Shown in pieces: positions 8,194 to 16,023 of a stretch of 64,000 nt of DNA (its first letter is position 1; the number at the start of each line of letters is the position of its first letter). Location of the stretch: NCBI RefSeq assembly GCF_039541795.1, contig NZ_BAABGX010000003.1:757980-821979 (forward strand), given 5' to 3'. The notes beneath the pieces are model-generated. The model was given only the letters and a program-made list of their open reading frames with translations. It had not been told where the DNA came from and did no database searches. The position numbers and the translations under genes are program-made. This stretch comes from Nibribacter koreensis (GTDB lineage Bacteria > Bacteroidota > Bacteroidia > Cytophagales > Hymenobacteraceae).

Positions 8194-8314
8194 CTTGTGT
8201 AGGGGTTTTAAATGATTACTGGCTCAAACCTACTATGTCAAGATGAAGAGAAGATGAAGAAGTGTTTTTCTTGAAAAAATTTTCAAATATTTTTTCTGAT
8301 GCAGTGGAATACGG

Positions 8315-8352
8315 CGTTTTTGGCTTGTTTTGGCAGAATAAGCCCAAAAACG
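8315..8352. repeat. 38-bp palindromic element, copy 5
   Basis: CGTTTTTGGCTTGTTTT, centre GGCA, GAATAAGCCCAAAAACG. GGCTT in the left arm pairs with AAGCC in the right arm, so both arms changed together relative to the consensus. It lies between a hairpin (8358-8382) and the promoter region of the gene at 7456-8193. Confidence 0.9.
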
Positions 8353-8357
8353 ACAAA

Positions 8358-8382
8358 GCCGCTCTCTTTAAAAGAAAGCGGC
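8358..8382 (-). terminator. Probable terminator hairpin
   Basis: GCCGCTCTCTTT pairs with AAAGAAAGCGGC with one mismatch, downstream of the CocE-type hydrolase. On the minus strand the first strong T run is the CGTTTTT of palindrome copy 5. Confidence 0.6.
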
Positions 8383-8408
8383 CTTGTAAACAAGAAGATG
8401 AAGAAAAT

Positions 8409-10283
8409 CTACAGCACTTTCACTTTTAAATAAGAGGACTGCGCCGGGCTGAAGTACACGCGGTGGGTGGCCTTCTGGAAATCCTCAGCGGTGGCCTTGT
8501 AGATGTTGGGCACGTACTTCTGAGGGTTTCTATCTACCAGCGGGAACCACGTGCTCTGGACCTGTACCATAATGCGGTGGCCTTTCTTGAAGGTGTGCAA
8601 CACATCCTGCAACGGTACATTTACCGCCGTCACCTGGTTAGGCGTGAACGGCTCTGGCTTCTCATAGCTGTTTCTAAACCGTCCGCGCATCACCTCACTG
8701 CGCACCATCTGCTGGTAACCGCCCATTTTTACGCTAGCGGGGTTATGCGGATTTTGGGCGGCGGTGTCTGGGTACACGTCAATCAGCTTTACCACCCAGT
8801 CGGCGTCTGTGCCAGTGGTGGAGATGTTGAGGGCAGAAAGAATATCTCCGGCCAGGGTGATGTCTTCGGTCAATACATCTGTTTGGTACACCAATACATC
8901 TGGCCGCCGTCCGGCGAAGCGCTGGTCATCGGTCATGTACTCACGGGTCATGCCCACGGTGGTTTCCTCAGAGAAAGGTACCGGTTTGTTGGGGTCAGAG
9001 ATGAACTCGTCAAAGCCGGTGCCGGTAGCCGCTGGTTTGTCAAAGCTCAACTTGCCATTCGGGCCAAAGTACAGGAAACGTTCTTGGGTGTTTTTGGGTG
9101 GCCAGGCGGCAAACTCGCGCCATTGGTTGGCGCCGGTGTTAAACATATACGCTTCTGGCAGGGCCGGTTGTCCTTTGCCGCTGCCTTTCAAATAGTGTCT
9201 AAAGAATTTGGCCTCAATCTCTGGGCGGTAGAATTCAGAGGTCTTCTGAGAGAAAGACACCTTGCCCAGCGTCTGCCCGTTGGACCGTGACCAGCCCCCG
9301 TGGAACCATGGGCCCATCACCAGGGTGTTATACGTCTTGGGGTTGTGCTTCTCAATGGTTTTGTAGGTCTCCAGTACGCCAAAGAGGTTTTCGGCGTCAA
9401 ACCAGCCACCCACTACCATTACGGCCGGCTTTACGTTGCGTAAATGCGGACGGATGTTCATGGCCTGCCAGAAGGAATCATAGTTGGGATGCTCAATGAT
9501 GTCGTTCCAGAAGGAAACTTGGTTTTTAAGGTACAGATCATTGGCGTTGCTTAAAGGACCCATGCGCATGAAGAAGTCATAGCCGTCTGGCGTGCCGTGG
9601 TTAAAACGCGGCGCGCCGGTAGGAGAGGGCTGCGGACGCGGCTGCCCGAAGCTGGCCAAAAAGTTAAACGCGTGCGGCAAGAAGAAAGCGCCGTGATGGT
9701 GGAAATCGTCCCAGAACCAGTCGGTGACGGGGGCCTGCGGTGAGGCGGCTTTCAAGGCTGGGTGACTGTTGACCAAACCCACGCTCGTGTAGTAGCCTGG
9801 GTACGATACGCCCCATTGGCCCACGCGGCCGTTGTTGTTGGGCACGTTCTTTACCAGCCAGGCAATGGCGTCATAGGTGTCTGTGCTTTCGTCAAAGTCC
9901 TTCTTGCCTTTCTTAGTTTTGATGGGGGCCATGTTCACAAACTCGCCTTCGCTCATGTACTTGCCGCGCACGTCCTGGTAGGCAAAAATATAGCCTTCGC
10001 GTAGCATGTCTGAGGACGGGCCTATGCTGGTCTTGTACTTGTCAGCGCCATACGGGCCCACCGAGTAGGGCGTGCGGCTCATCATGATAGGGTATTTCTG
10101 GCCTTTGTCTTTGGGCGCATACACTACCGTGAACAGCTTGGTACCGTCCCGCATGGGAACCTGGTGCTCGGTCTTGCTATAGTTTTCTCTGATGTACGCA
10201 GAGTCTGACAGCGTCTGCGCCTGGGCTATGCCGCTCAGTACCAGCAGTACCAGCAGCAGAGAGCGCCGAAGGGTGTGTTTCAT
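8409..10283 (-). CDS. CocE/NonD-family serine hydrolase (X-Pro dipeptidyl-peptidase / alpha-amino-acid ester hydrolase type)
   Basis: The 624-residue protein has a signal peptide ending at AQAQ (about residue 23), so it is exported. The alpha/beta-hydrolase nucleophile is S160 in GQWGVSYPGYY, the GxSYxG motif of the X-Pro/CocE/glutaryl-acylase superfamily. The acid is probably the Asp in VGGWFDAENLFG and the base the His in GPWFHGGWSR. The C-terminal part is the beta-jelly-roll domain of this family (PepX_C), ending near YLKVKVL. Family members hydrolyse esters or amides of small acyl compounds or N-terminal dipeptides, and the substrate here is uncertain. It is a single gene with its own terminator. 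Confidence 0.92.
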   Translation of the reverse strand: MKHTLRRSLLLVLLVLSGIAQAQTLSDSAYIRENYSKTEHQVPMRDGTKLFTVVYAPKDKGQKYPIMMSRTPYSVGPYGADKYKTSIGPSSDMLREGYIFAYQDVRGKYMSEGEFVNMAPIKTKKGKKDFDESTDTYDAIAWLVKNVPNNNGRVGQWGVSYPGYYTSVGLVNSHPALKAASPQAPVTDWFWDDFHHHGAFFLPHAFNFLASFGQPRPQPSPTGAPRFNHGTPDGYDFFMRMGPLSNANDLYLKNQVSFWNDIIEHPNYDSFWQAMNIRPHLRNVKPAVMVVGGWFDAENLFGVLETYKTIEKHNPKTYNTLVMGPWFHGGWSRSNGQTLGKVSFSQKTSEFYRPEIEAKFFRHYLKGSGKGQPALPEAYMFNTGANQWREFAAWPPKNTQERFLYFGPNGKLSFDKPAATGTGFDEFISDPNKPVPFSEETTVGMTREYMTDDQRFAGRRPDVLVYQTDVLTEDITLAGDILSALNISTTGTDADWVVKLIDVYPDTAAQNPHNPASVKMGGYQQMVRSEVMRGRFRNSYEKPEPFTPNQVTAVNVPLQDVLHTFKKGHRIMVQVQSTWFPLVDRNPQKYVPNIYKATAEDFQKATHRVYFSPAQSSYLKVKVL

Positions 10284-10343
10284 AGATTTGTTTGTTGGTG
10301 TGGGTGCCTGAAATTAGAGAATTCTGCGCTGGACACCAAGTTT

Positions 10344-10381
10344 CGTTTTTGGCTTGTTTTCCAGAAAATGGGCCAAAAACG
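10344..10381. repeat. 38-bp palindromic element, copy 6
   Basis: CGTTTTTGGCTTGTTTT, centre CCAG, AAAATGGGCCAAAAACG. It lies in the gap upstream of the CocE hydrolase and downstream of the lipoprotein terminator. Confidence 0.9.
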
Positions 10382-10439
10382 ATGCGCTTTTTTTGAAACG
10401 CTGCCTACCTGCAAGTGATAATTGGTGAAATGTCCTTGG

Positions 10440-10495
10440 CCGCGTAAAAGAAAAGCCCGCCACTTGGGATAGTGGCGGGCTTTTCTTTTACGCGG
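10440..10495. terminator. Long bidirectional terminator with perfect 25-bp arms
   Basis: Arms begin CCGCGTAAAAGAAAAGCCCG and end CGGGCTTTTCTTTTACGCGG, perfectly complementary over 25 bases around the loop TGGGAT. It lies 11 bases beyond the stop codon of the lipoprotein gene (10507) and gives a T-rich 3' flank on either strand. Confidence 0.92.
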
Positions 10496-10506
10496 TTTGT
10501 ACTTGT

Positions 10507-11307
10507 TTATTTACAGTCATAAGTCACTTTAGAATTTGACACCGTACCGCTTTGCATGGTCTGGGTAAACTCTGTAGGGTAGTTGTCTGAGTTGTACTTG
10601 TACACATTGCTGTAAGACTCATCCTGGAACACGGTGCCGTCTGCTCCTTTGGTGATGGCCGTTAAGATGTTGTTAGGGGAGCTTACGCCACGTATCAGTT
10701 TTTCTAAGGCGTTGGCTGGGTTTACATTGTTGTCATAAGTGTAATCAATGGTGTAATCCAGTTCGCCGGCGCCTGTGCCGGTGTAGACAGACTCTTTCTG
10801 TATGTTGCCCTTGCTGTCATAGGTAAAGGTGGAGTACTCTGTTTGTTGCAAGCCGCTGCCGGTAAACGGGTTGGCCTGGGAGGTAATGATTTTAGAAACC
10901 TGTCCAGAACCGTTGTACTCTAGGGTGTAACGTATCACGGGGCTGCTGCCAAACAGGGAACTGGTGAGGTTCATCTGGGTTAACTGGCCGCCGCTGTTGT
11001 AGGTGTATTCAATAGAACCTGGTCCTAGCTCGCTCTCAGTGACGGTAAATTTAGAAGGCTTGCCGTTGCTATAAGCCACCGTGCCCGTCAAAGCGCCGTC
11101 GCCTTCAATCATAACAGAAGAAATTTGGCGCTCGCCGTTGTAACCAATGGTGGTTTTGTTGGTAGCGCCCCCCTCAGTAGTGGTGACTAGGGTAGGGACG
11201 CAGTCTTTCAGTCCGCCATTGTCTGTGTCTTCATCATCATCTGAACAGCTGGAGGCCAACATGGAGACAGTGGCCAAAAACAAGAGAAGTACTTTGTTTA
11301 ATTTCAT
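10507..11307 (-). CDS. Lipoprotein with YD-like beta repeats
   Basis: The start chosen is ATG at 11305-11307, which gives MKLNKVLLLFLATVSMLASSC, a lipoprotein signal with lipobox LASSC and an acidic SDDDEDTD after the cysteine. An upstream in-frame ATG would place 24 non-signal residues in front. The mature protein (about 265 residues in all) has repeated segments such as EYTYNSGGQLTQM, YTLEYNGSGQVSKI and STFTYDSKGNIQKE. These resemble YD/Rhs-type strand pairs as found in DUF4595-like Bacteroidota lipoproteins. It probably sits on the outer membrane. The function is unknown. Confidence 0.8.
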   Translation of the reverse strand: MKLNKVLLLFLATVSMLASSCSDDDEDTDNGGLKDCVPTLVTTTEGGATNKTTIGYNGERQISSVMIEGDGALTGTVAYSNGKPSKFTVTESELGPGSIEYTYNSGGQLTQMNLTSSLFGSSPVIRYTLEYNGSGQVSKIITSQANPFTGSGLQQTEYSTFTYDSKGNIQKESVYTGTGAGELDYTIDYTYDNNVNPANALEKLIRGVSSPNNILTAITKGADGTVFQDESYSNVYKYNSDNYPTEFTQTMQSGTVSNSKVTYDCK

Positions 11308-11617
11308 AGTATATAGGTTTGTGGTGAATGAATACGTACTAAGAAGATGTGCCCGAGCCTGTATACGGGCATCCTGCAACTTGTAGACAAGCCGTAGGTT
11401 GGTTTCCCCTAATGGCCCTGGAATTATTTTAAGGAACTGCCGCCTTGTTGGTAAGGAGCCCTTGAACCAGGCGGGTTTATGCGCCTAAACAGGGTGTGTC
11501 GTTTTTGGGCTCTTTTACGTAAAACAGGCCAAAAACGACGGTTGGCGGTCTGCTTAATTTTTCGGACTTTGGAGCTTTGTTTTATTGCTCGTTTTCTACA
11601 CTTCCTTTTCCAAAACT
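11308..11617. other. Divergent intergenic region
   Basis: These 310 bases separate the lipoprotein gene from the M14 peptidase gene. Palindrome copy 7 is at 11500-11537. Just before the peptidase start a TTG (11542-11544) and GGACTTTG (11564-11571) are 19 bases apart, a weak match to the Bacteroidota promoter (two mismatches in the -7 box). Nothing else is recognised. Confidence 0.5.
11500..11537. repeat. 38-bp palindromic element, copy 7
   Basis: CGTTTTTGGGCTCTTTT, centre ACGT, AAAACAGGCCAAAAACG. It lies between divergent genes, so it cannot be serving as a terminator for either neighbour. Confidence 0.88.
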
Positions 11618-14155
11618 ATGATACATCTCCGTAGCAAGTATGGGTGGTTGCTCATCTTGTTTCTATGCTGGGCTCACCTTAGCAATGGCCAGGCCATGCA
11701 AACCCCAGCGCAGTTTCTGGGCTACAAACTAGGCGACCAGTTTACCTACCACAGCCGTTTGCTGGACTATACCAACCACCTGGCGGCTAGTAACCCTACC
11801 AAGATGCGCGTGCAACCGTACGGCAAGACATATGAGAACCGGCCTTTGGTGCTGGCCATCATCTCATCACCAGCCAACATGCAGCGCCTGGAAGAGATAC
11901 GCACCAACAACCTAAAGAACGCAGGCTTGCTGACCGGACAGGCTACGGGCGGCAAACAACCGGCCATTGTCTGGATGAGCTACAACATTCACGGCAACGA
12001 GTCTGTGAGCTCTGAGGCGGTTTTGCAGGTGATGCATGATTTGCTGGACCCCAACAACGCGCAGACCCAGAAATGGCTGGAGAACACCGTGGTCATCTTA
12101 GACCCTTGCGTGAACCCAGACGGCCGCGAGCGCTACACCCAGTGGTACAACCGCGCGCGCAACCAACAGCCCAACGCCTCGCCGTGGGCCTGGGAGCATT
12201 ATGAGCCGTGGCCGGGCGGACGTCCCAACCATTATTACTTTGACCTGAACCGCGACTGGGCCTGGCAGACGCAGATTGAGTCTAAGCAACGCGGCGTGCA
12301 ATACAACCAATGGATGCCCCAGTTGCACGCAGACTTTCATGAGCAGGGCGTAGACAACCCGTACTATTTTGCGCCTTCGGCGAAGCCCTATCATGACGCC
12401 ATTACGCCGTGGCAACGCAAGTTCCAGGATGTGATGGGCGAGTACAATCGCAAGTACTTTGACAAGAACAACTGGCTGTATTTCACGCGGGAGAGCTTTG
12501 ATTTATTCTACCCTAGCTACGGAGATACCTGGCCTACCTACCAAGGCGCTATTGCCATGACCTATGAGCAGGGCGGATCTGGGAGAGCGGGCGTAGTCAT
12601 TCAGAAATCTGACGGTGACAGCCTGACTTTAAGCGATCGCATTGCCCACCACTACACGGCCAGCTTGGCCACGGTAGAAGCCATGTCTGACCGCCAGGAG
12701 GAAGTAGTGAAGGAGTTTAAAAAGTTCTTCTCAGATGCGCAGTCCAAGCCGTTTGGCACCTACCGTAGCTACGTCTTTAAGATGAAGGGCGAAGAAGGAC
12801 GCCTACGTGACTTGACCGAGTTTTTGGACCGTCAGCAGATAAAGTACGGCTATGCCAGCAGCTCAGGAAGCGCCAAGGGCTTCAATTACCAGAACGGCAA
12901 AACCGAAAGCGTGAAATATGAGGCGGGTGATTTGGTCATCAGTTCTTATCAGCCTAAGTCTACCTTGCTCAACGTATTGTTTGATCCCAACGCTAGGCTG
13001 GAAGATTCGGTGACCTATGACATCACGGCCTGGTCTCTGCCCTATGCCTATGGTTTGAAAGGCGCCGCCTTCACCTCTAGAGTAGGCATGAAGGACGCCA
13101 AACCCGCTACCACGGTCACCAATGCCGTTAACAGCGGAGCGTATGCGTACCTGGCGCACTGGAATGGCGTGCAGGACATGAAGTTCTTAGCAACCCTCTT
13201 GAAAGCCAACATTCGCGTGCGCTATTCAGAGGTACCGTTTGTGCTCAACAAAGAAACCTATGCGGCGGGCTCGCTCATCATCACCAGAACCGGCAATGAG
13301 AAATTGGGCGCGGCCTTTGACCAGCGCGTCACCAAAGCCGCCGATTCTTTGGGCATCAAGCTAGCCTCTAGCACCACTGGGTTTGTGACCAGCGGCGGAG
13401 ACTTCGGATCCAGTAAGATACGGTACATCAAAGCGCCAAAAGTGGCCTTATTGACCGGCGAAGGCGTTTCTGCCTATGGTTTTGGGGAGACCTGGCATTT
13501 CTTTGAGCAGCAACTAGGCTACCCGGTGACCGTGTTGGGAGGTGACTACTTTGCCAACGTGCCTTTGCATAATTTTGACGTGCTCATCTTACCAACCGGT
13601 AATTACGGCCGCATTCTGGAAGAGAAGACCTTGAACAAAGTGAAAGACTGGGTACGCGCCGGCGGCAGATTAATTGCCCTGGAGAATGCCGCCAACTACC
13701 TGGCAGACAAGCCAGACTTCTCCCTTAAGAAAAAAGCTAATGATTCTACCTCGGCTAAAAAGGCACCCACAGAAGCAGACTTGAAAAAATATGCCAACCG
13801 TGAGCGCGAGTCTATCTCTGAAGAAGTGCAGGGTTCTGTGTTTAGGGTAGCCCTGGACAATACGCATCCGCTGGCTTTCGGGTATGGCAACATCTACACC
13901 GCTTTGGTGCGCACCAACAGCCTGCCCCAGTTCTTGAAAGACGGCTGGAACGTGGGTGTGGTGAAAGAACCTACCTCGGCGTCGGGCTTTGTGGGCGCCA
14001 ACGTGTCAGAGAAGCTAGAGAACGGTCTTGTGCTAGGTGTGCAGGAAATGGGCCGCGGACAGGTAGTCTATTTGCTGGATAACCCGTTGTTCAGGGGATT
14101 CTGGCAGGGTGGTAAGCTCATGTTCGGGAATGCCGTATTCATGGTGGGCCAGTAA
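11618..14155 (+). CDS. Exported M14-family zinc metallocarboxypeptidase
   Basis: The start chosen is ATG at 11618, which gives the signal peptide MIHLRSKYGWLLILFLCW ending near SNGQA. The upstream in-frame start at 11585 would add eleven residues before it. The protein is about 845 residues. The peptidase domain occupies roughly residues 30-370. The zinc ligands are H125 and E128 in YNIHGNES and a histidine of LHADFHEQG (H237 or H241), and the catalytic glutamate is probably E317 in MTYEQGG. The large C-terminal half has no catalytic motif and contains a glutamine-amidotransferase-like region (about 610-700, PKVALLTGEGVSAYG). It probably trims peptides in the periplasm or at the surface. It ends before a strong terminator. 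Confidence 0.92.
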   Translation: MIHLRSKYGWLLILFLCWAHLSNGQAMQTPAQFLGYKLGDQFTYHSRLLDYTNHLAASNPTKMRVQPYGKTYENRPLVLAIISSPANMQRLEEIRTNNLKNAGLLTGQATGGKQPAIVWMSYNIHGNESVSSEAVLQVMHDLLDPNNAQTQKWLENTVVILDPCVNPDGRERYTQWYNRARNQQPNASPWAWEHYEPWPGGRPNHYYFDLNRDWAWQTQIESKQRGVQYNQWMPQLHADFHEQGVDNPYYFAPSAKPYHDAITPWQRKFQDVMGEYNRKYFDKNNWLYFTRESFDLFYPSYGDTWPTYQGAIAMTYEQGGSGRAGVVIQKSDGDSLTLSDRIAHHYTASLATVEAMSDRQEEVVKEFKKFFSDAQSKPFGTYRSYVFKMKGEEGRLRDLTEFLDRQQIKYGYASSSGSAKGFNYQNGKTESVKYEAGDLVISSYQPKSTLLNVLFDPNARLEDSVTYDITAWSLPYAYGLKGAAFTSRVGMKDAKPATTVTNAVNSGAYAYLAHWNGVQDMKFLATLLKANIRVRYSEVPFVLNKETYAAGSLIITRTGNEKLGAAFDQRVTKAADSLGIKLASSTTGFVTSGGDFGSSKIRYIKAPKVALLTGEGVSAYGFGETWHFFEQQLGYPVTVLGGDYFANVPLHNFDVLILPTGNYGRILEEKTLNKVKDWVRAGGRLIALENAANYLADKPDFSLKKKANDSTSAKKAPTEADLKKYANRERESISEEVQGSVFRVALDNTHPLAFGYGNIYTALVRTNSLPQFLKDGWNVGVVKEPTSASGFVGANVSEKLENGLVLGVQEMGRGQVVYLLDNPLFRGFWQGGKLMFGNAVFMVGQ

Positions 14156-14196
14156 TTTAGACGCAAGACACAAGATGTAAGACACAAGATTTTCTC

Positions 14197-14236
14197 AAAC
14201 AAAACGGCTCACCCTGCTAGGTGAGCCGTTTTGTTT
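14197..14236. terminator. Bidirectional rho-independent terminator
   Basis: AAACAAAACGGCTCACC and GGTGAGCCGTTTTGTTT pair perfectly over 17 bases with loop CTGCTA. It lies between the convergent M14 peptidase and Rieske genes. Confidence 0.93.
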
Positions 14237-14241
14237 GGATT

Positions 14242-14279
14242 CGTTTTTGGCCTGTTTTCCTCAAATTAGTCCGAAAACG
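14242..14279. repeat. 38-bp palindromic element, copy 8, overlapping a gene end
   Basis: CGTTTTTGGCCTGTTTT, centre CCTC, AAATTAGTCCGAAAACG. Bases 14266-14279 are also the last codons (Phe-Ser-Asp) and stop of the Rieske gene on the minus strand, so the element supplies the C-terminus of that protein. Confidence 0.85.
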
Positions 14280-14622
14280 GTTCCAAGGCTGGGGCTTTCT
14301 CTGGCATTCCTACGTAGACGCCGTCTTCTCTAATCTCAAGGGTATATCGCTTCAGGGGCTGGGTGCGGCCGCGGCATTCCTGGCCGGTTTGCAGATGGAA
14401 GCGGTAGCTGTGCCAGGGGCAGATGATTTCATTGAGGTAGTTAGTCGTGCCTCTACTAAGGGCATCACCTAGGTGCGGACAGACGTTGTCTACGGCAAAC
14501 AGGCCGGCGGCCGTATGGGCTACGCAGATTTCCTGGCCCTGCACCACTACAGCTCTGGCTTTGGTCAAGGGGATGGTGGCCTTGGCGCTGGCCTCGCTGT
14601 CAAAGATTTTAATCCATTCCAT
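14266..14622 (-). CDS. Rieske [2Fe-2S] domain protein (NirD/biphenyl-ferredoxin-like)
   Basis: The protein is one Rieske domain of 118 residues. The cluster ligands are C48 and H50 in DNVCPHLGD and C68 and H71 in IICPWHSYRF, the C-x-H ... C-x2-H pattern of soluble Rieske ferredoxins. There is no signal peptide or membrane anchor, so it is a cytoplasmic electron carrier or a small subunit of an oxygenase or nitrite reductase. No partner enzyme is adjacent. The last residues come from palindrome copy 8. Upstream, TGCCTTTG on the minus strand (14637-14644) is a one-mismatch -7 box. Confidence 0.9.
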   Translation of the reverse strand: MEWIKIFDSEASAKATIPLTKARAVVVQGQEICVAHTAAGLFAVDNVCPHLGDALSRGTTNYLNEIICPWHSYRFHLQTGQECRGRTQPLKRYTLEIREDGVYVGMPEKAPALEPFSD

Positions 14623-14649
14623 ATAATGGGTACGCCCAAAGGCAGGACT

Positions 14650-14687
14650 TGTTTTTAGGCTAGTTTACAGAAAAGAGGCCAAAAACG
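14650..14687. repeat. 38-bp palindromic element, copy 9
   Basis: TGTTTTTAGGCTAGTTT, centre ACAG, AAAAGAGGCCAAAAACG. It lies just upstream of the Rieske gene (start 14622). Confidence 0.8.
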
Positions 14688-15138
14688 GAAATGGAGCAAA
14701 GATGAGGGGGAAGAAGGAGGGAAAATCAAAAAGTCTGGAAAATGAATAAGCCCGGACAGAATCCGGGCTCCTCACACCAAACTAACAAACAAAACTCTAA
14801 AAACCTTAATTTTTTATACTGTATAAGCCAGTAACCAATCTGTGAGCAAGCCTTGAAGAGGGAATTCAGTGACTTTGTTCCTGATTGATGATACAAAGAT
14901 GCAGGGCCCAGACGCGCTACACAACCCAAAGCAGAAGAAGCGGGCCAATACCTGACTGAACCGAGACTAAACCGGAGTGAACCGGATTTATCTGGCGTGA
15001 ACCGGACGGCTTATTTTATCAAAGGAAGCCAGGTGCTTCCTGAATTCTGATTTTCTGAACGGTGCCATAGGGGCGAAGTGAAAGGTAGTAAGCTCATGGC
15101 AGAGTGAGCAGAAACCAAAACCGAAAGGGCAAAAAAAT

Positions 15139-15196
15139 AGCTTAAAAGTAGTCTAAGCCAGTGCGCAAGCGGATAGCAAATGACTACTTTTAAGCT
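15139..15196. repeat. Perfect 15-bp inverted repeat, 28-base loop
   Basis: AGCTTAAAAGTAGTC at 15139-15153 is the exact reverse complement of GACTACTTTTAAGCT at 15182-15196. It lies about 90 bases beyond the stop of the cupin gene, so it may be a distal terminator or a processing hairpin. Confidence 0.6.
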
Positions 15197-15285
15197 GAAA
15201 TAGAGTGTGAATGTCTCTGTTTTACGGTCGGTAAAACGCTAAGGTTTAAGCCGATATGTAAATAATCAGAAAAATTTCTGAAACC

Positions 15286-15666
15286 TTATTTTGCGCGCTC
15301 CAGAAGCACAATTTTTAAAACGTTGGTGCCGGTGTTCACATTCTGGAAGTAGGTAAGGTCAGACCAAAGACGGTCGCCGGCCTTCACGGTGATTTCTTTC
15401 TGGGCGCCATCGCTGTCCAGCACGGTTAAGGTACCGGCAGAGGCGGCGTAGGCTTCCTGCTCTGGTGAGGCATGGAACTCTAGTTTCTCACCTGGAGCCA
15501 ACTCCAGAGAAAGGATGCGCAGGTTGTCTGTGTTCAAGACCTGCTGGAAGGCTTTGGTGGTGCGGGTGTTAGGACCGCTTGGCGTAGTGCCGGCAAAAGA
15601 AGGAGTGACACTTAAACCGAAACAAAGAGCCAGACAGGCAACAAAAGAGGTGAATGTAGTTTTCAT
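15286..15666 (-). CDS. Exported small cupin-domain protein
   Basis: The 126-residue protein has a signal peptide (MKTTFTSFVACLALCFGLSV, cleavage near SFAG). The rest is a single cupin-like beta barrel: the LSLELAPGEKLEFHASPEQEAY segment carries the His/Glu of the first cupin motif, and ITVKAGDRLWSDL is the usual second-motif region, here without an obvious metal-binding His. It is probably a periplasmic small-molecule-binding or structural protein. The gene stands alone, with long gaps on both sides. The function is unknown. Confidence 0.75.
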   Translation of the reverse strand: MKTTFTSFVACLALCFGLSVTPSFAGTTPSGPNTRTTKAFQQVLNTDNLRILSLELAPGEKLEFHASPEQEAYAASAGTLTVLDSDGAQKEITVKAGDRLWSDLTYFQNVNTGTNVLKIVLLERAK

Positions 15667-16023
15667 AGTACTTGAATTATAATGGGTTAAAAAATTTTCT
15701 GTAGAAGTGGCTCCTTGTGCGGTAGCGTTTCTGATTATATAGATGCAAATTTCAGAAAAACGTTGCTTATCAAGAAGTTAAGGAAATGTTAAAAGCCGTA
15801 TTTCAGGATGAAGACGGACAAAGGCAGGACAGGAGGCAAAAAAAGGCAGATGAACCGGAATCGTTTTCGGGCTACTTTCCAGAAAAGAGCCCAAAAACGG
15901 TAAAGTGAAGTGACATCTAAGAATATTTCTAAAGATAGCAGAGCGTTACTTAGCCGAAATTCAGAAGACGAACGAAAGGGGGAGTAATTAAAGATCTGAA
16001 ATCCTGCACTAAAGGTAAGCGAC
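15667..16023. other. Intergenic region with palindrome copy 10
   Basis: The 357-base gap between priA and the cupin gene contains palindrome copy 10 at 15862-15899. GAAATTTG on the minus strand (15746-15753) resembles a -7 box for the cupin gene. An 84-codon minus-strand frame at 15789-16043 overlaps the repeat and the priA end and is not credible. Confidence 0.5.
15862..15899. repeat. 38-bp palindromic element, copy 10
   Basis: CGTTTTCGGGCTACTTT, centre CCAG, AAAAGAGCCCAAAAACG. GGGCT on the left pairs with AGCCC on the right, a coordinated change from the GGCCT/AGGCC consensus. Confidence 0.9.

Larger units (their letters stand above)
14623..15285. other. Long non-coding gap with hairpins
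   Basis: This is a 663-base stretch without a credible gene. It contains palindrome copy 9 (14650-14687); a hairpin AGCCCGGA/TCCGGGCT at 14749-14769, followed by T-rich sequence on the minus strand; four ACCGG-type repeats at about 14955-15006; and a 15-bp perfect inverted repeat at 15139-15153/15182-15196. The hairpin could end a small minus-strand RNA, but no promoter for one was found. A 67-codon frame at 14726-14929 shows no protein features. Confidence 0.5.

Noticed and set aside
14726..14929. 67-codon minus-strand frame
   Set aside because: It covers the hairpin at 14749-14769 and has no recognisable features.
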